Assembly: GCF_052857255.1 (NCBI RefSeq)
Contig: NC_135500.1
Coordinates: forward strand, 108,699,701 to 108,763,700
Length of the DNA stretch: 64,000 nucleotides
Direction of reading: 5' to 3'
Source of the DNA: Amblyomma americanum
Taxonomy: Eukaryota > Arthropoda > Arachnida > Ixodida > Ixodidae
Positions 23,101 through 35,100 of this stretch are shown in pieces. The notes below the pieces were generated by a model, which had not been told where the DNA came from, did not search any database, and worked only from the letters and a program-made list of their open reading frames with translations. A program made the translations under genes and the position numbers. The first letter of the stretch is position 1. Each line of letters starts with the position of its first letter.

Positions 23101-26100
23101 TCCTGCAATGTTCCACGTGTATGGCCCGGCATAAGCAGGCAGCATCAAGTTCTTATTGTGTGAAGGTGGTTCACTCGTTTGTTCCCCCGCTTTTCCCAAT
23201 GCATGCAAAGGTCACCTTGAGTCCGACCACCCTGCACTTGCAAAGGAGTCCACACAAAAAACACAGCAGCAAATATAATAAGGGCACAAGTGAATGAAAG
23301 GGGACAGCAAGAGTGTTCAGGCACTGCATGCATCTTTTGTCTACATGATTCTTCCTTAAGTAATGCTTTCCATATATGTCTCAGAATGCAGCTTTACAAG
23401 TGATAAGGGTGGCGTGCACACACACCTTGAGTGCCTCGATCTCCTCCGTGAGGCGCTGGCACTCCTCTCGCCGCTCAGCCAGCTCAGCCAGCAAGGGCTC
23501 CAGCTCTGCCTCCTGGACCAGGGCCCCCCCCACCGTAGAGGACAGAGGAGGCGGAGCAACTGAGGGGCTGGCCACACCCACCAGGAGCGACTGGGGGTCT
23601 GGGGGCGGGATCAGTGGAGGGTGGCGAGGGCTGGCTGTGGCCGGTGCTGTCCCCGACCCTGCCCCGCCAGACACCCCAGGATGATGGGACAGGGACGCCA
23701 GCTGGCTTGACTCGGACGTCAGGCTCGAGCTGTCCTCATCTGATGCATACTTGTTGCTGCAGCCAGAAGGGAGACAGTGAAAAAATGAAAGCAACATTCA
23801 CGAAATGTCAGACACTGCAAAAGGAGCACACAGCACCTGCAGCATTTCAGAGGCAAGGACATCACAGAAAACAACATGATCAGGGCCCACATTCTAAGCT
23901 CTGATTCGTCACAGGACTCTCAGCACTCACCAACTGGTCAAAGCAGTGGAAGCGGTTACAGTTCCTAGTTGCAATGAGAAGGTTAAAATTTATGGGGTTC
24001 AACGCCCCAAAGCAGCTCAGGCTATGAGGGATGTCATAGTGGAGGGCTCCGGATAATTCCGACCACATGGGGTTCCCCAACGTCCACTGACATCGCACAG
24101 TACAAGGGTCCCTAGGATTGCAGCCGAGCACCATAACAACTGAGTCGCCACAGCGGCTAGTTGTAAAAAGGAATGCAGTGGTGTAGCCTATAGAGGAAAT
24201 TACACCATCTGCATCCACGACACCATGGGTGATAAAAAGCCTTCTTAATGCCACAGTTTCAGAAACCATCTTTTTTAATGATAGCATGATGCATTGAGTG
24301 AAAAAATGATGCGGTAATAAAAATTATCATCCTGATAAAATACAGCAAAGAATACTTCTTTTGCTCATTAGCCAAAAGGATTCAATTCGGGGCCATTGCT
24401 TTTCATCACAGCTGCTACGTTACCATCGTGGCACTGAAGCTACTTTGACGCCATGAAGCTTTGTTCCAAAAAATTTCACTTTAGAGCTGTCAACCCTGTA
24501 GCCCTGTGTGCAATGTCAGTGCGCATCCAACAATAAATAGGGTTGTCAAACAAGAATGTTTTGATGGCAACTTATGCGACCATTTTCACTCCTGGTCCAG
24601 GCACACTTCGCAGTGCAGCTGAGCGCGGCACATCTGCTTCTACTGCTTCAGCCTATCAGTGAGAGATCTCGACGTTACAATACAGGCGCTGTTTGTGCTG
24701 AAAAAAATATGCCGCCACCATCTGGAAGACGTAGAGGTAACGAGCGTCAGCTGTTTGGTAGTGCAATTTATCGTCCATGTGATGTACTACCATGCGATTA
24801 GGCTACTTTTCCATACCGCACGGCATGCGTGCGCCTACCGCCTTGAGGTCTAATATTTTTGAGCAATTTGGGTCGAAAAAATTTTTCGGTTCTTTGGAGG
24901 GATACCCGCAGCGGTGGCTCAGTGGTTAGGGTGCTCGGCTACTGATCCGGAGTACCTACTAAAAGAGTCAAGATCTGAGCAAGTTGGCCCACGCTTGATG
25001 AGGGAACCACACAAGCGAGAAACAAAGGCTGTGAGGGATGTCATAGTGGAAGGCTCCGGATAATTCGACCACATGGGGTTCCTCAACGTCCACTGACATC
25101 GCACAGTACAAGGGTCCCTAGGATTGCAGCCGAGCACCATAACAACTGAGTCACCACAGCGGCTAGTTGCAGAAAGGAATGAAGTGGTGTAGCCTATAGA
25201 GGCAATTACACCGTCTGCATCCACGACACCATGGGTGATAAAAAGCCTTCTTAGTGCTACAGTTTCGGAAACCATTTTTTTTTAATGATAGCATGATGCA
25301 TTCGGTGAAAAAATGATGCGGTAATAAAAATTGTCATCATCCTGATGAAATATGGCAGGAGATACGTTTTTTGCTCATTAGCCAAAAGGATTCAATTTGG
25401 GGCCATTGCTTTTCATCGTAGCTGCAACGTTACCACCGTGACACTGCAGTGGTGCGTCGGACAGCAGAGCGCTGTGCGTGCCAGCCCAGCGTTGTGCGCG
25501 TTCGAAGAGTGTGTGCGGGGCGACGGCGACGGCTACAAAGAGCGTGACGAGCATGAGGAGCGGAGAGCTGAGGTGTCAGAAAACCGAGGTGTAAAGGAAG
25601 ACAACGCAGCGGAGATGGGGTCATTCAAGCGTGGAGGTGCAGCCGTCGGATGTTGGGTCCGTACTGCCATGACCTCCCTTGGATCACCGACATAAGCCTC
25701 CTGCGTTCTTTGCAAGTGTGGAGGTGGCAGCTGATGGATTGAGGGTCCGTGCTGCCTAAAGGAACCTTTGGTGGCCTGCTTTAAGCCTCTGGCGTTTCGT
25801 GACGCCGTCGACGGGACCTGGCTACGTTTTTCCTGCTGCTGCCAAGTTCTTCGGGCTCTTGATGAGATACCACCGGCGTCTCCTTGTGTTCCTCTCCGCT
25901 CCTAATACCACCTGGCTCCCTTCCCTCGCTTCCTTCGACGCAGCGCCAGCGACGTGGCGACGCCGTGGCGTCGCACTATAAGCGCCCGCACTATAAGCAC
26001 CCGTGTCCGCCCTGTCTGCAAGGCATCCCCACCTCACCTGGGATGCTCAGTCCCTGGTGAGCACTTTCCTTTATTCTGTAGTGTTGTACTCGGGTTGAGT

Positions 26101-29100
26101 GTGTGTTTTTCTTGGTGTTTTCCTTTCTTATTGGCTCTTTTCTTTTAAATTATAACTATGGCTTCGTTTTGTTTTGTTTGATCTCTTTGTTCTCTGGTAC
26201 TCTTGTACTCTTGTTTAAATGTGCACACGATCGCGTTCCCCTTCGGGAAGTCGGGGATGCGCTACCAATTCGCGACATAAGGGCTTGAACAACTGTTGGA
26301 TGCTCTGCTTTGTAGCATATAGAGCAAACAAATAATTGCTTTAAGCCTGGCATGCAGTTGTCTGTGTTTTATGTAAGCAGCTGCATTAGGGGACTAAACA
26401 AGCTGTCACGTCCTCTTTATTAATGCATTCATCACTCAAGTGGTGACAGGGTCATTGCTATAGTTGTCTATGTGAACTACATTCGCTGACCTATTTATAG
26501 GGCTCTGTGGGACTCTGAAAATGGTCCAAATAATCGAACAGTCCAGAAAATTCGTGAGCTTAAAAAAAACAACTTTTCTACGAGAAACAAGCTTTAAAAA
26601 TCACAAAATCCACTGCTCCCCATGTTCCACTTGCAAGCGATAATTTTAGACTGTATCTGAGCCACAGTCATGCTTTCGTCATGTTCGCACCACCTCACAT
26701 CACGGTACCAGACAGTGTGACGTGGCCACAGGTCTGCTGCAAATGATTGCATGCGCAGCGCAAAGCAAGAACAGTCAGTTTTCATGGGCAACGACACTCG
26801 TGAAGACCGAGAGAGGTAAACCATGGAAAGACGCGAGCGCTTACGAATGTATTCCCCCTTCTCCTGCATCTGCTGCCCCACACCACATTTCCAGCGCAGC
26901 AGCGCGCTCTTTGTAGGCCATCTCGATGGCAACGGAGAGCGTGCCTTATCTCAAATGGCTATGGTGGAGACCAGATAACCAAGCCTACCCAAGCCAGTCC
27001 ATCCAATTCACTCCTGTCAGCACCTGTTGACTACATTTAAATCCAAGCTGGCACCTTTCACAGCTGCTGAGAATGGGTTGGTTGTGACAACGATGCCTTC
27101 TTGCATCTATATACATTAGGCTGAAAAAAACTTTCAGATGAGAAGCGATCTCCACACTTTTGTTGGCATTAATTTTATTTATAAAAATCAAACTTTTTGA
27201 CTCCGCAGAGTCCAAAATTTTGGTCATGAAATTGGTCATGAAAATGTATAGGTTCCTGTGAGGTACATGGCGGTCCCTCAGTGAAGTCTGAATTATCGCG
27301 CAAGTCCGAGTTATTGGAGTTCGAAAAATCTGTCGGCTACTGTACAAAGATTTATGGCCTCAACTCATGAATACGATTATGTCATGATTACTCCTAGCAG
27401 AGTTGCATCATAATGCCTTATCTGAAGATTACTTTATGATGCCATGATCATGTTTTTTCTTCTTATTCCAACTATTTCATCTCTAGTGGCATTACACTGC
27501 CTTTAACCAAATTTACTTATGCTATAGACATAAGTTTTTTTTTTTTACTTACAAAGGATTTGAGGTTTGCTCATTGTGCAATGTAATATGTTAGGAAATT
27601 AAAAAAATTTTTACAACCAAAACAATGAGTCTATTGATTATGTGAATAAATACGGTACTACTTGAGCGCAACTACAGTGTGGAGATCTTTGCAGGTTCAC
27701 TGTGTGGTGTTTGACAAAACAGGCACCCTCACCAATGGAACACCAGTGTTGACACGTATCACACTTCTGGTTGAACCCTGGGTCTGCCCCCTTGCTATGC
27801 TGCAGCTGCTGGCTGGCACTGCCGAGGCAAACAGTGAGCACCCCATAGGAGCGACCACCACCAAGTTTGTCAAGGAGGCAAGTGCATATAGTGCACCTAA
27901 ATACTGTTGCATCCATAGCCTTCCTTTGTAGCCAAGTTTCTTGCGTGTTCCACAAACTGTAGTTGTAAAATCTCAACTGTTAAAATATTCATTGCTCCAA
28001 ATCACAGTTTGTTGTCACTGAAAGCTTCAGCAGTTGTGGAGCTACCCTTGTTGAATAAACTTGCGATGGCAGCTCATTTGTAGTAAAACAATGTTTCTAT
28101 AAAATGAAGTAGTGTAGTACTGCTTTGAGTGAGTCACACTCAACTGTGGTATCGTTCAGAAATAGTTATGCTTGAAGTTGCAGTGGTTCCGGCCACAGGA
28201 TACTATAGTGACCAAAAAATTGCATTTAGCAGCCTTGTGCACATTTGCAATAGCATTGTTTCTAGCATAAAAGCACAAACTTGAAAATGAAAACATTGGA
28301 ATTTTTAATCAAATTTTACAATCTGTATTGGCAAAACATGATTCAGAAGCTCGTTAATTATCGAATTTACACGGTTGTAAGTCAACTTGAATGTAAGTCT
28401 ACCCTCCAAATCACATTTCTGAGAAATAAAAAAACTTTCGAGGTTGTTTAAGCTTGGCCTTGAATAGTTGAACGCAATAGCATTATCCAGCGGCCGCCGT
28501 TTATCAGCAGCCGCTATCGGCTGCCGTGTGCAGGCGTGCCTGTGGGCACATTCCAAAATGAAAATGTGTTACAGTCACTGGACTACTCGTCCACATTTGT
28601 GCCATCGTCCTCACTAGCGCTGCCGTCGTGATCGCTGCTGCGGTCCCAAAGCACGTCGTTCTAACGTTGTTGTCCAGCGAAATCCCGCACTTCGCAAACA
28701 GCCACATCACGACCTCACGTGGAACGGCTGAAAATTTTCCTCGCTGCGGCTGCCACACCTGTATCACCCGTTGCAAACATTAAACTTGCGCCCCGGCGCG
28801 CGGCTGGTCGTTTCTTCGGCGTAAAAAATGGAAGCCGTCTTGAATGTAGCCATGAACGAGCGCCGGTCGCTTGCCAGACCCGGAGCACAAATGACGACTG
28901 ACGAATCACTCATTAAAAACTTGCGAAACGCGGCCAGCAGTAGTCAAATGCATCAGAGCCAAAGAGAAACTACGCATGAATGGCGTCGGCTCTTCTGTCG
29001 GCTATCGACACTCCCCGGCACCGCTGCCATTCCGAATGGGGGTGCCGCCTCGATTGGAACAGCGACCTTTCCATCAACTCTCAACGCTCCTCTGAGCGCC

Positions 29101-32100
29101 GAGCGCGCATTTGAAAGTAAAAAGAAAACTTGTTCTACACTTGAGCTTCCCATAGAACGCGATTGCGTTATCGGGCCGCCGCCGCCTATCAGCAACCACA
29201 GTCAGCAGCCACGTGTGGGGAGCGTGGGGTGCCAGTTTGCTGTTCATCGATAGCTGCCATCAGCCGCCGCCCACGCGAGCGGGAAGGGGATGCCAATTAT
29301 GCTTGTTGACATAGCAGGTGCTCAAGGCCAGCACTAAGAGCGATGCGACAGAGCCCCGTAGCAAAAATGCAACCACGCTGTAGCATGCCTGATATCTCGT
29401 TTGTCTCGCCTTCACTTATAGTGCAATGTTTTTGTTTCGATTTATTTTAAGAAATAGGTCGACTTACTTACAATCCTGTAAATACAGTCTCAATCCGGGC
29501 CGCTTCGATGAAGGCGAAATGAATGGTGTGCTGTGAGGTGCACTGTTAAAGATCCCCAGGTGGTCTAAATTATTCTGGAGCCCTCCACTAAGGCACCTCT
29601 TTCATACTCTCTTCTCTCAGTCTCTCCTTTATCCCTTCCCTTCCATGCAGTTCAGGTGTCCACCCAGATCTGTGAGACAGATACTGCAGCATTTCCTTTC
29701 CCCAAAAACCAATTTTCTCTTTGGAGGGCCATTTTTCCTTACCTCAAGGTAGGTGCCTGGTCGCCATGAGGTATGAAATTGTGAGCTGCCCAGTGCCGAC
29801 GTCATGGCCGCCATGTCAAGCCTAGCCATAACTAAATATTAATCTAATTAGGCGACATTGGTGTCTAACATGTTCTACTCATCGAGCCCATTACGAATAT
29901 TTTATTACTTAGATCATGATATCATAGGTTAATTAATTATAGGCAATAAAATTTAAACCTCACCATAACTAAATATGAACTTCATTAGTTGATATTGGTG
30001 TCTAACATGTTCTGCTCATCTAGAGGATTCTGAATATCTAATTCATTTTATGATTGCCTCATTAATTACTGAGTTATAAGCAATGAAACATAGTCACATG
30101 GCTAGTTAATTATGTATTTATTAATAGAATACCTGCGTCGCCTAGAAGGCATTATCACAGCGGAGACAGTTTGAAAACAACGTGTTCATTTTCACAGAAA
30201 AAGCAACAAGAACATTAAGCGAAGCTAACATCAAAATAAAACAAAACAATAAGTGAACATTATTAAAGGTAACAGCAATGCTTGACCAATAGTAAGACAG
30301 GAGTAGATTCTCAGAAATACAGTCGACAATAAAAATCGCGATTATCAGACACTGAAACATACTCTTCGGGCAACAAGTTCCAGTCTTTCACAGTTTGTGG
30401 AAAGAATGATTTAGAAAACTTTGTATTAGAATTGTATTTGCGCACCTTCTTGGAGTGGTCGTGGCGAGTCGAGACATAAATTGGCTCCAAAAGGTAGTTC
30501 CGGCTATCAATTCCTGTTTGATTATAGAAGATGCGGTAGAAGAATTTAAGTCTCAAATTTCTTCTTCTGATGTTTAACGGTTCCCAGCCCAGCAATGATT
30601 TTATCTCAGTGATACTTTGGAAGGGGTAATAATTATTGAATACGAAGAGTGCAGCCTGATTTTGGAGTTTTTCTATTGCTTCAATCAAATATGCCTGATA
30701 TGGGTCCCAAATAATGGAGGCATAATCGAGGATGCATCTGACGTGCAAGAAATAAAGTGTTTCTTTAACATCTTTTGATGCTGATTTGAAATTTATACGA
30801 ATAAAGAACTACATTTTACTTGCCTTAGATATTGACTACTGGATGTGTGTGTTCCATTTAAGAGTCTGCATGAAATAAACAGCAAGGTGCTTGCACTCTG
30901 TGAAGCTTTTTATGGCTATGTTTTCAACAATGTATTGTGTACGAAGTTCGACGTCACAAAATCAGTGACCTCACCAATCAATCACCAATTCAATATACTA
31001 ATGACGTCACCATTGAATCACCAGTTGGGTTACTATATCGATTTACTATGGGGGCTGCTATCTTGAATTCCTCGGACAGAAAATTTCACGCCGAAGGAAG
31101 GTGGTAGCAGACCCCAAGCAATCGAGAAACGTGATGAATAAGAACTGACACTCCTAAAAGGATAAAAATACAGCCGAGTCCACGTATAACGGCCTCACTT
31201 AAGACGAACTTTTGCTTGTAACGAACGAGACCTGCGCGACCGTCAAAATATAGATTGTTTCAATGGCACAAATCACACGTATTACGAACGTCATTAAGCC
31301 CTACTGATCGGTTACAGCGAATGGATGGCGTAAACCCGGCGCCGCGATGTGAGGTAACCTGCCTCCGACCCTCTTGTGAGCCCGGCACGCGGCATGTTTT
31401 CCTGAGAGTCATCGCAGGCCAACTGCCCGCCCCGTTTTGCGCCGCTCTCGAGCAAGCTACCCTTCCCCGCCAACGCGCCTTCCAACATCGCCCTTCCTCG
31501 CAACTCCGCTCCCCTCTCCTCACTCTCTTGCAAATCCACACATGGCCTCAGTGATCAACCACACCGCCACCGGTGCCGATCGCGGAGGCCACGCTCCGTG
31601 AAGCAGGCCTTCCGTCGGAGCCAAGAGGTGGCTGCACTGACGCTCACGGACGCCCCTCATTGGTCTCTCCACTGGCGCTGTGTGTCTTAGCTTGATTGCC
31701 GCCTGTGCACGCACTTTTGCGCACTTTTGTCACTCTTGTCGCGCACTTTTGTCACTCTAGTTGCGGTGCGGACGATTCGATGGCTTCGTTCAAATCTCGG
31801 GCCCTGGTTGTAATTCGGAATGGCGGATGGGAACACCGTGCCCATTTCCATTGTATTCAGTGCTAGAGATGATGAAAGCGGCCTGGGCGGAGGTGACGGC
31901 CACTGGCGAGCGGAACTGCTTCCGCAAGGCCGGCTTTGTCGACACAGTCTGATGCCGAGCCTGACGCTTTGGAAGATGACCAGCCCGGCGGCGATTTGTG
32001 GCAGCACATTGTCGACTCCAACATGGGGGGTCATGACATTGGTTGGAATGATTTTATTTCTGTCGATGACGGTGCCGACACCGCGGAACCATGCACGGAC

Positions 32101-35100
32101 GAGGGCATCGTTTCTGAAGTGCGGGACAAGAGTGACGCGGAGGAATCAAATGAGGATGAAACTTCGGAACCAGCACCCATAAGCGCGCCAGTAGCAATGA
32201 GCTACATAGAGAGCCTCAGACAACTTGTCTATGCCAAGGACTTCGGCGATAGCACGCTTCTGCTTTAAATAAACTGGAAACCTCCCTCAACGGATCTGCG
32301 CTGCAGAAATAGACGTCCATCACCGACTTTTTCGCAAAGAAAAATTTTTGTGTTTTGACAAGCAACTGTCTTTAAACCTGTGGTCCACTTAGTACGAACT
32401 TTGGGATATAACGAATGGACGCCGCGTGACGCTCATGTTCGTTATAAGCGGGCTCGACTGTAATATACACGGCAGTGCCCAGTCATGTGGGCAGAAGTTC
32501 GCGGAAAGCAGGGTCATGAAAAAAATATATTTATTTCCGCAGTGTCTTGACAGCCTAGAAATGAACATTTTTTTGCTGAAAACCCATAGCCCACAAATAC
32601 CTTTTTTCTCTGAGTGTATATCCAGCTTAGAAAAATACCAATATGAATAGCCCTGTACACTAACAACACAGGTGCAGGCCCAAACTGCACAAGAGACATG
32701 GAAAAAAAAAAGTTGTTTTCATCAAATATGCTGGTGATTCAGAGATCTCAATTATCGAGGGCACAAAGCTCCTTCCTCAAATAGTCTGCTGCAAGAAATA
32801 AATTACATAGACTAGTGCAGGAAGCAACAAACCAGACTTACTCGGTTGATGAATGCGCCACTGATGCGAGGCCAGACAGCCCACCCTTGATGTTCCCCAC
32901 TACTCCACTGGATGGCCATGCAAGTGACAAAACAAAGAAAACGAGATCAGGGATGTAAAAACAGATGGTAATGCCAGGCAACCCATCAGGCAAATGAGTG
33001 CCAGCTGTAATCTCCCCCAAGAACACTACAGTTTTGTTTGGTTTGGTTGGTTTAACGTCCCAAAGCGACTCCCGGCTACGAGGGACGCCATAGTGGAGGG
33101 CTCCAGATTTCAATGCACAGTACACGGGCCTCTAGCACTTCCCCTCCATCGAAATGAAACCACCATGACCAGGATTGAACCTGCGTCCTTTGGGTCAGCA
33201 GCCAAGTGCCATAACCCCTGAGCCAACCCGGCGGCCAAAACAAAACACTGCAGTGGCCAAACAAGCCTCGGCATTAAAGATCCCTGAGGAGAAGAACCCG
33301 ATGCAATTTTCGTAGCAAGTACAAATCTATTATGCGGTTCTTTCTGGTTACATTGATGTTTGTTCGCCAGCAGGAGACACATTTATCATAAAAAAAATTG
33401 TATTTAAAAAAGGTTTGGTTTATGGTTTGGTTTACGGGGTTTAACGTCCCCAAAGCATATCAAGCTATGAGGGATGCCGTAGTGGAGGACTCCGAATAAT
33501 TTCAACCATCTGCGGTTCTTTAGTGTGCACTGACATCGCACAATGCATGGATCTCTAGCATTTTGCCTCCATTTAAATGGAACCGCTGCGGCCGGGATCG
33601 AACTTGCGTCTTTTGGGTCAACAGCCAAGCGCCATAGCCACCGAGCTACTGCAGCAGCTGGATTTAAAAAGGGGTCATCATTTCCTCGATTCAAATATTT
33701 GTGACAGCAAACTGAAATAGACCCCCGTGCTCCCTATTTGCAAGTAAACGGTGAGGCCTCTGTGATCCACATTGAAAAAAAAATCTGTCTTTTGCTTGTG
33801 AAAACGGTCGGTAGTCCTGATATTTGCATTTCATTTTTGCCTTTCCCAGCTTAATGAATCTCCGTTTCCAGTGCAAGTGGCCTCTTTGTCATTAGAACGC
33901 AGCAACCTACTGATATAAGCCAACCTAAATTTATTTCAGAGCTTCTGAATTTTACCAGTTTCAGAACTTTCGATAGGGTCCATATATTGAGATCCAGAGG
34001 TTAACGGTGTCTGCGTTACAAACTAAAATTTTTTTATAAATGCACTAGCGCATGGCAACAAAATTAGTGAAGCCGATGCACGCACAAAAATGCATACCTA
34101 TAACAACCCAAGAGAGAAATTAAGAACTAAAACATGCGACAAAATCTCAGCTCCTCAGAAGACAACAGCAATAAATGGCGACTGCTTCTGCTGGCTGCTT
34201 CCAGATGGCAGCGCCATCCACAAGCCCCTGAAGACCCTTGATATTGAAAGTAGCAACACTTTTCTCCACTCCCACGTTTTCCTCCTTGATTATCCTCGCC
34301 CGCCGGCTGTGCGCTCTGCGCACGGCACGCTTCGCAGGGCATCGCGCACTCGCCGGCCCGATGCGTTCACTGGCACGCATGAGCGCGCTGAAGTTTGCGC
34401 TTTTTTTTCACGCTCTATTATTAAACACAACCACAAGAAAGTGAAGCAACATGCGTGACTCTACCACGAGCCACATTTATCACTTTCTCGTTCGAGGAAT
34501 GAAAGCACTAAACGTGAGCACTTGCTGCATGAACAATCAAACCGCACTCTGTGCTCAATGCGGCAGAGTTTTATTAGCCTAAGATTTGCGTTAATTTTGT
34601 ATATTCAATATTTTTCAACACACTGACACTCTGCTAAATGTAGATTTGACCTAGCACTACATTTTCGTTGAAATACTGCTAATGACGTTGTTCTGTTGCA
34701 ATCGAGCGAGGTAAAGATTGCATAAGCTAAGTAAAGATGTCATTTCACAAGTGAGTGAGTGGCTGCAAAAATGCTGGGAAAGTTTTTTAATGCGTGTTAC
34801 GCATTTTTTAGCAGATTTCAGACCGAAAATTTTAAGCTTGGCTCCTCGGAGTGGTGCACACGCCCTGGCTTTATTGCCTGGTCATTACAAATTTCACTGG
34901 TGCTTGAAAGAGAAGAATTTTATTTTCTAGTTTTTCGTTAACTTTATTAACTACTACAGAAGTGAGCCTGGCCGAGAGTTTGGCTTAAAGTTTTGGGGTG
35001 ATTGCTGGTGCCAACAAAAGAGTTTATTAAGTGGCGGAAAGATATGACATTCTCTTATTGACTCATCTACGCCAATCCCTCGAATGCATTCAAGGAATGC

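Larger units (their letters stand above)
17971..23425 (-). other. TMCC intron with MITE, minisatellite and LINE tail
   Basis: A 5.45-kb intron. It contains a pogo-type MITE (18760-19215), a degenerate minisatellite (about 20140-20810), a polypurine stretch (about 20880-21180) and a LINE tail (22757-22830). I see nothing else recognisable in 17971-18750, 19220-20130, 21180-22750 or 22840-23420. Confidence 0.8.
23757..32841 (-). other. TMCC intron rich in foreign sequence
   Basis: A 9.1-kb intron. It contains a type-B SINE fragment, a 420-bp duplication, a SINE head, a CpG-rich block, an orphan ATP7 exon, two pogo-like elements, a SINE tail and a LINE C-terminus. It also lies where a conserved TMCC block is missing. 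I see nothing recognisable in 27880-28350, 29720-30140, 30760-31165 or 32470-32830. Confidence 0.8.

Noticed and set aside
25345..25695. 116-codon plus-strand ORF, charged
   Set aside because: It starts inside the 420-bp duplicated repeat and runs into the CpG-rich block. No known motif, and the duplicate copy lacks a comparable ORF.
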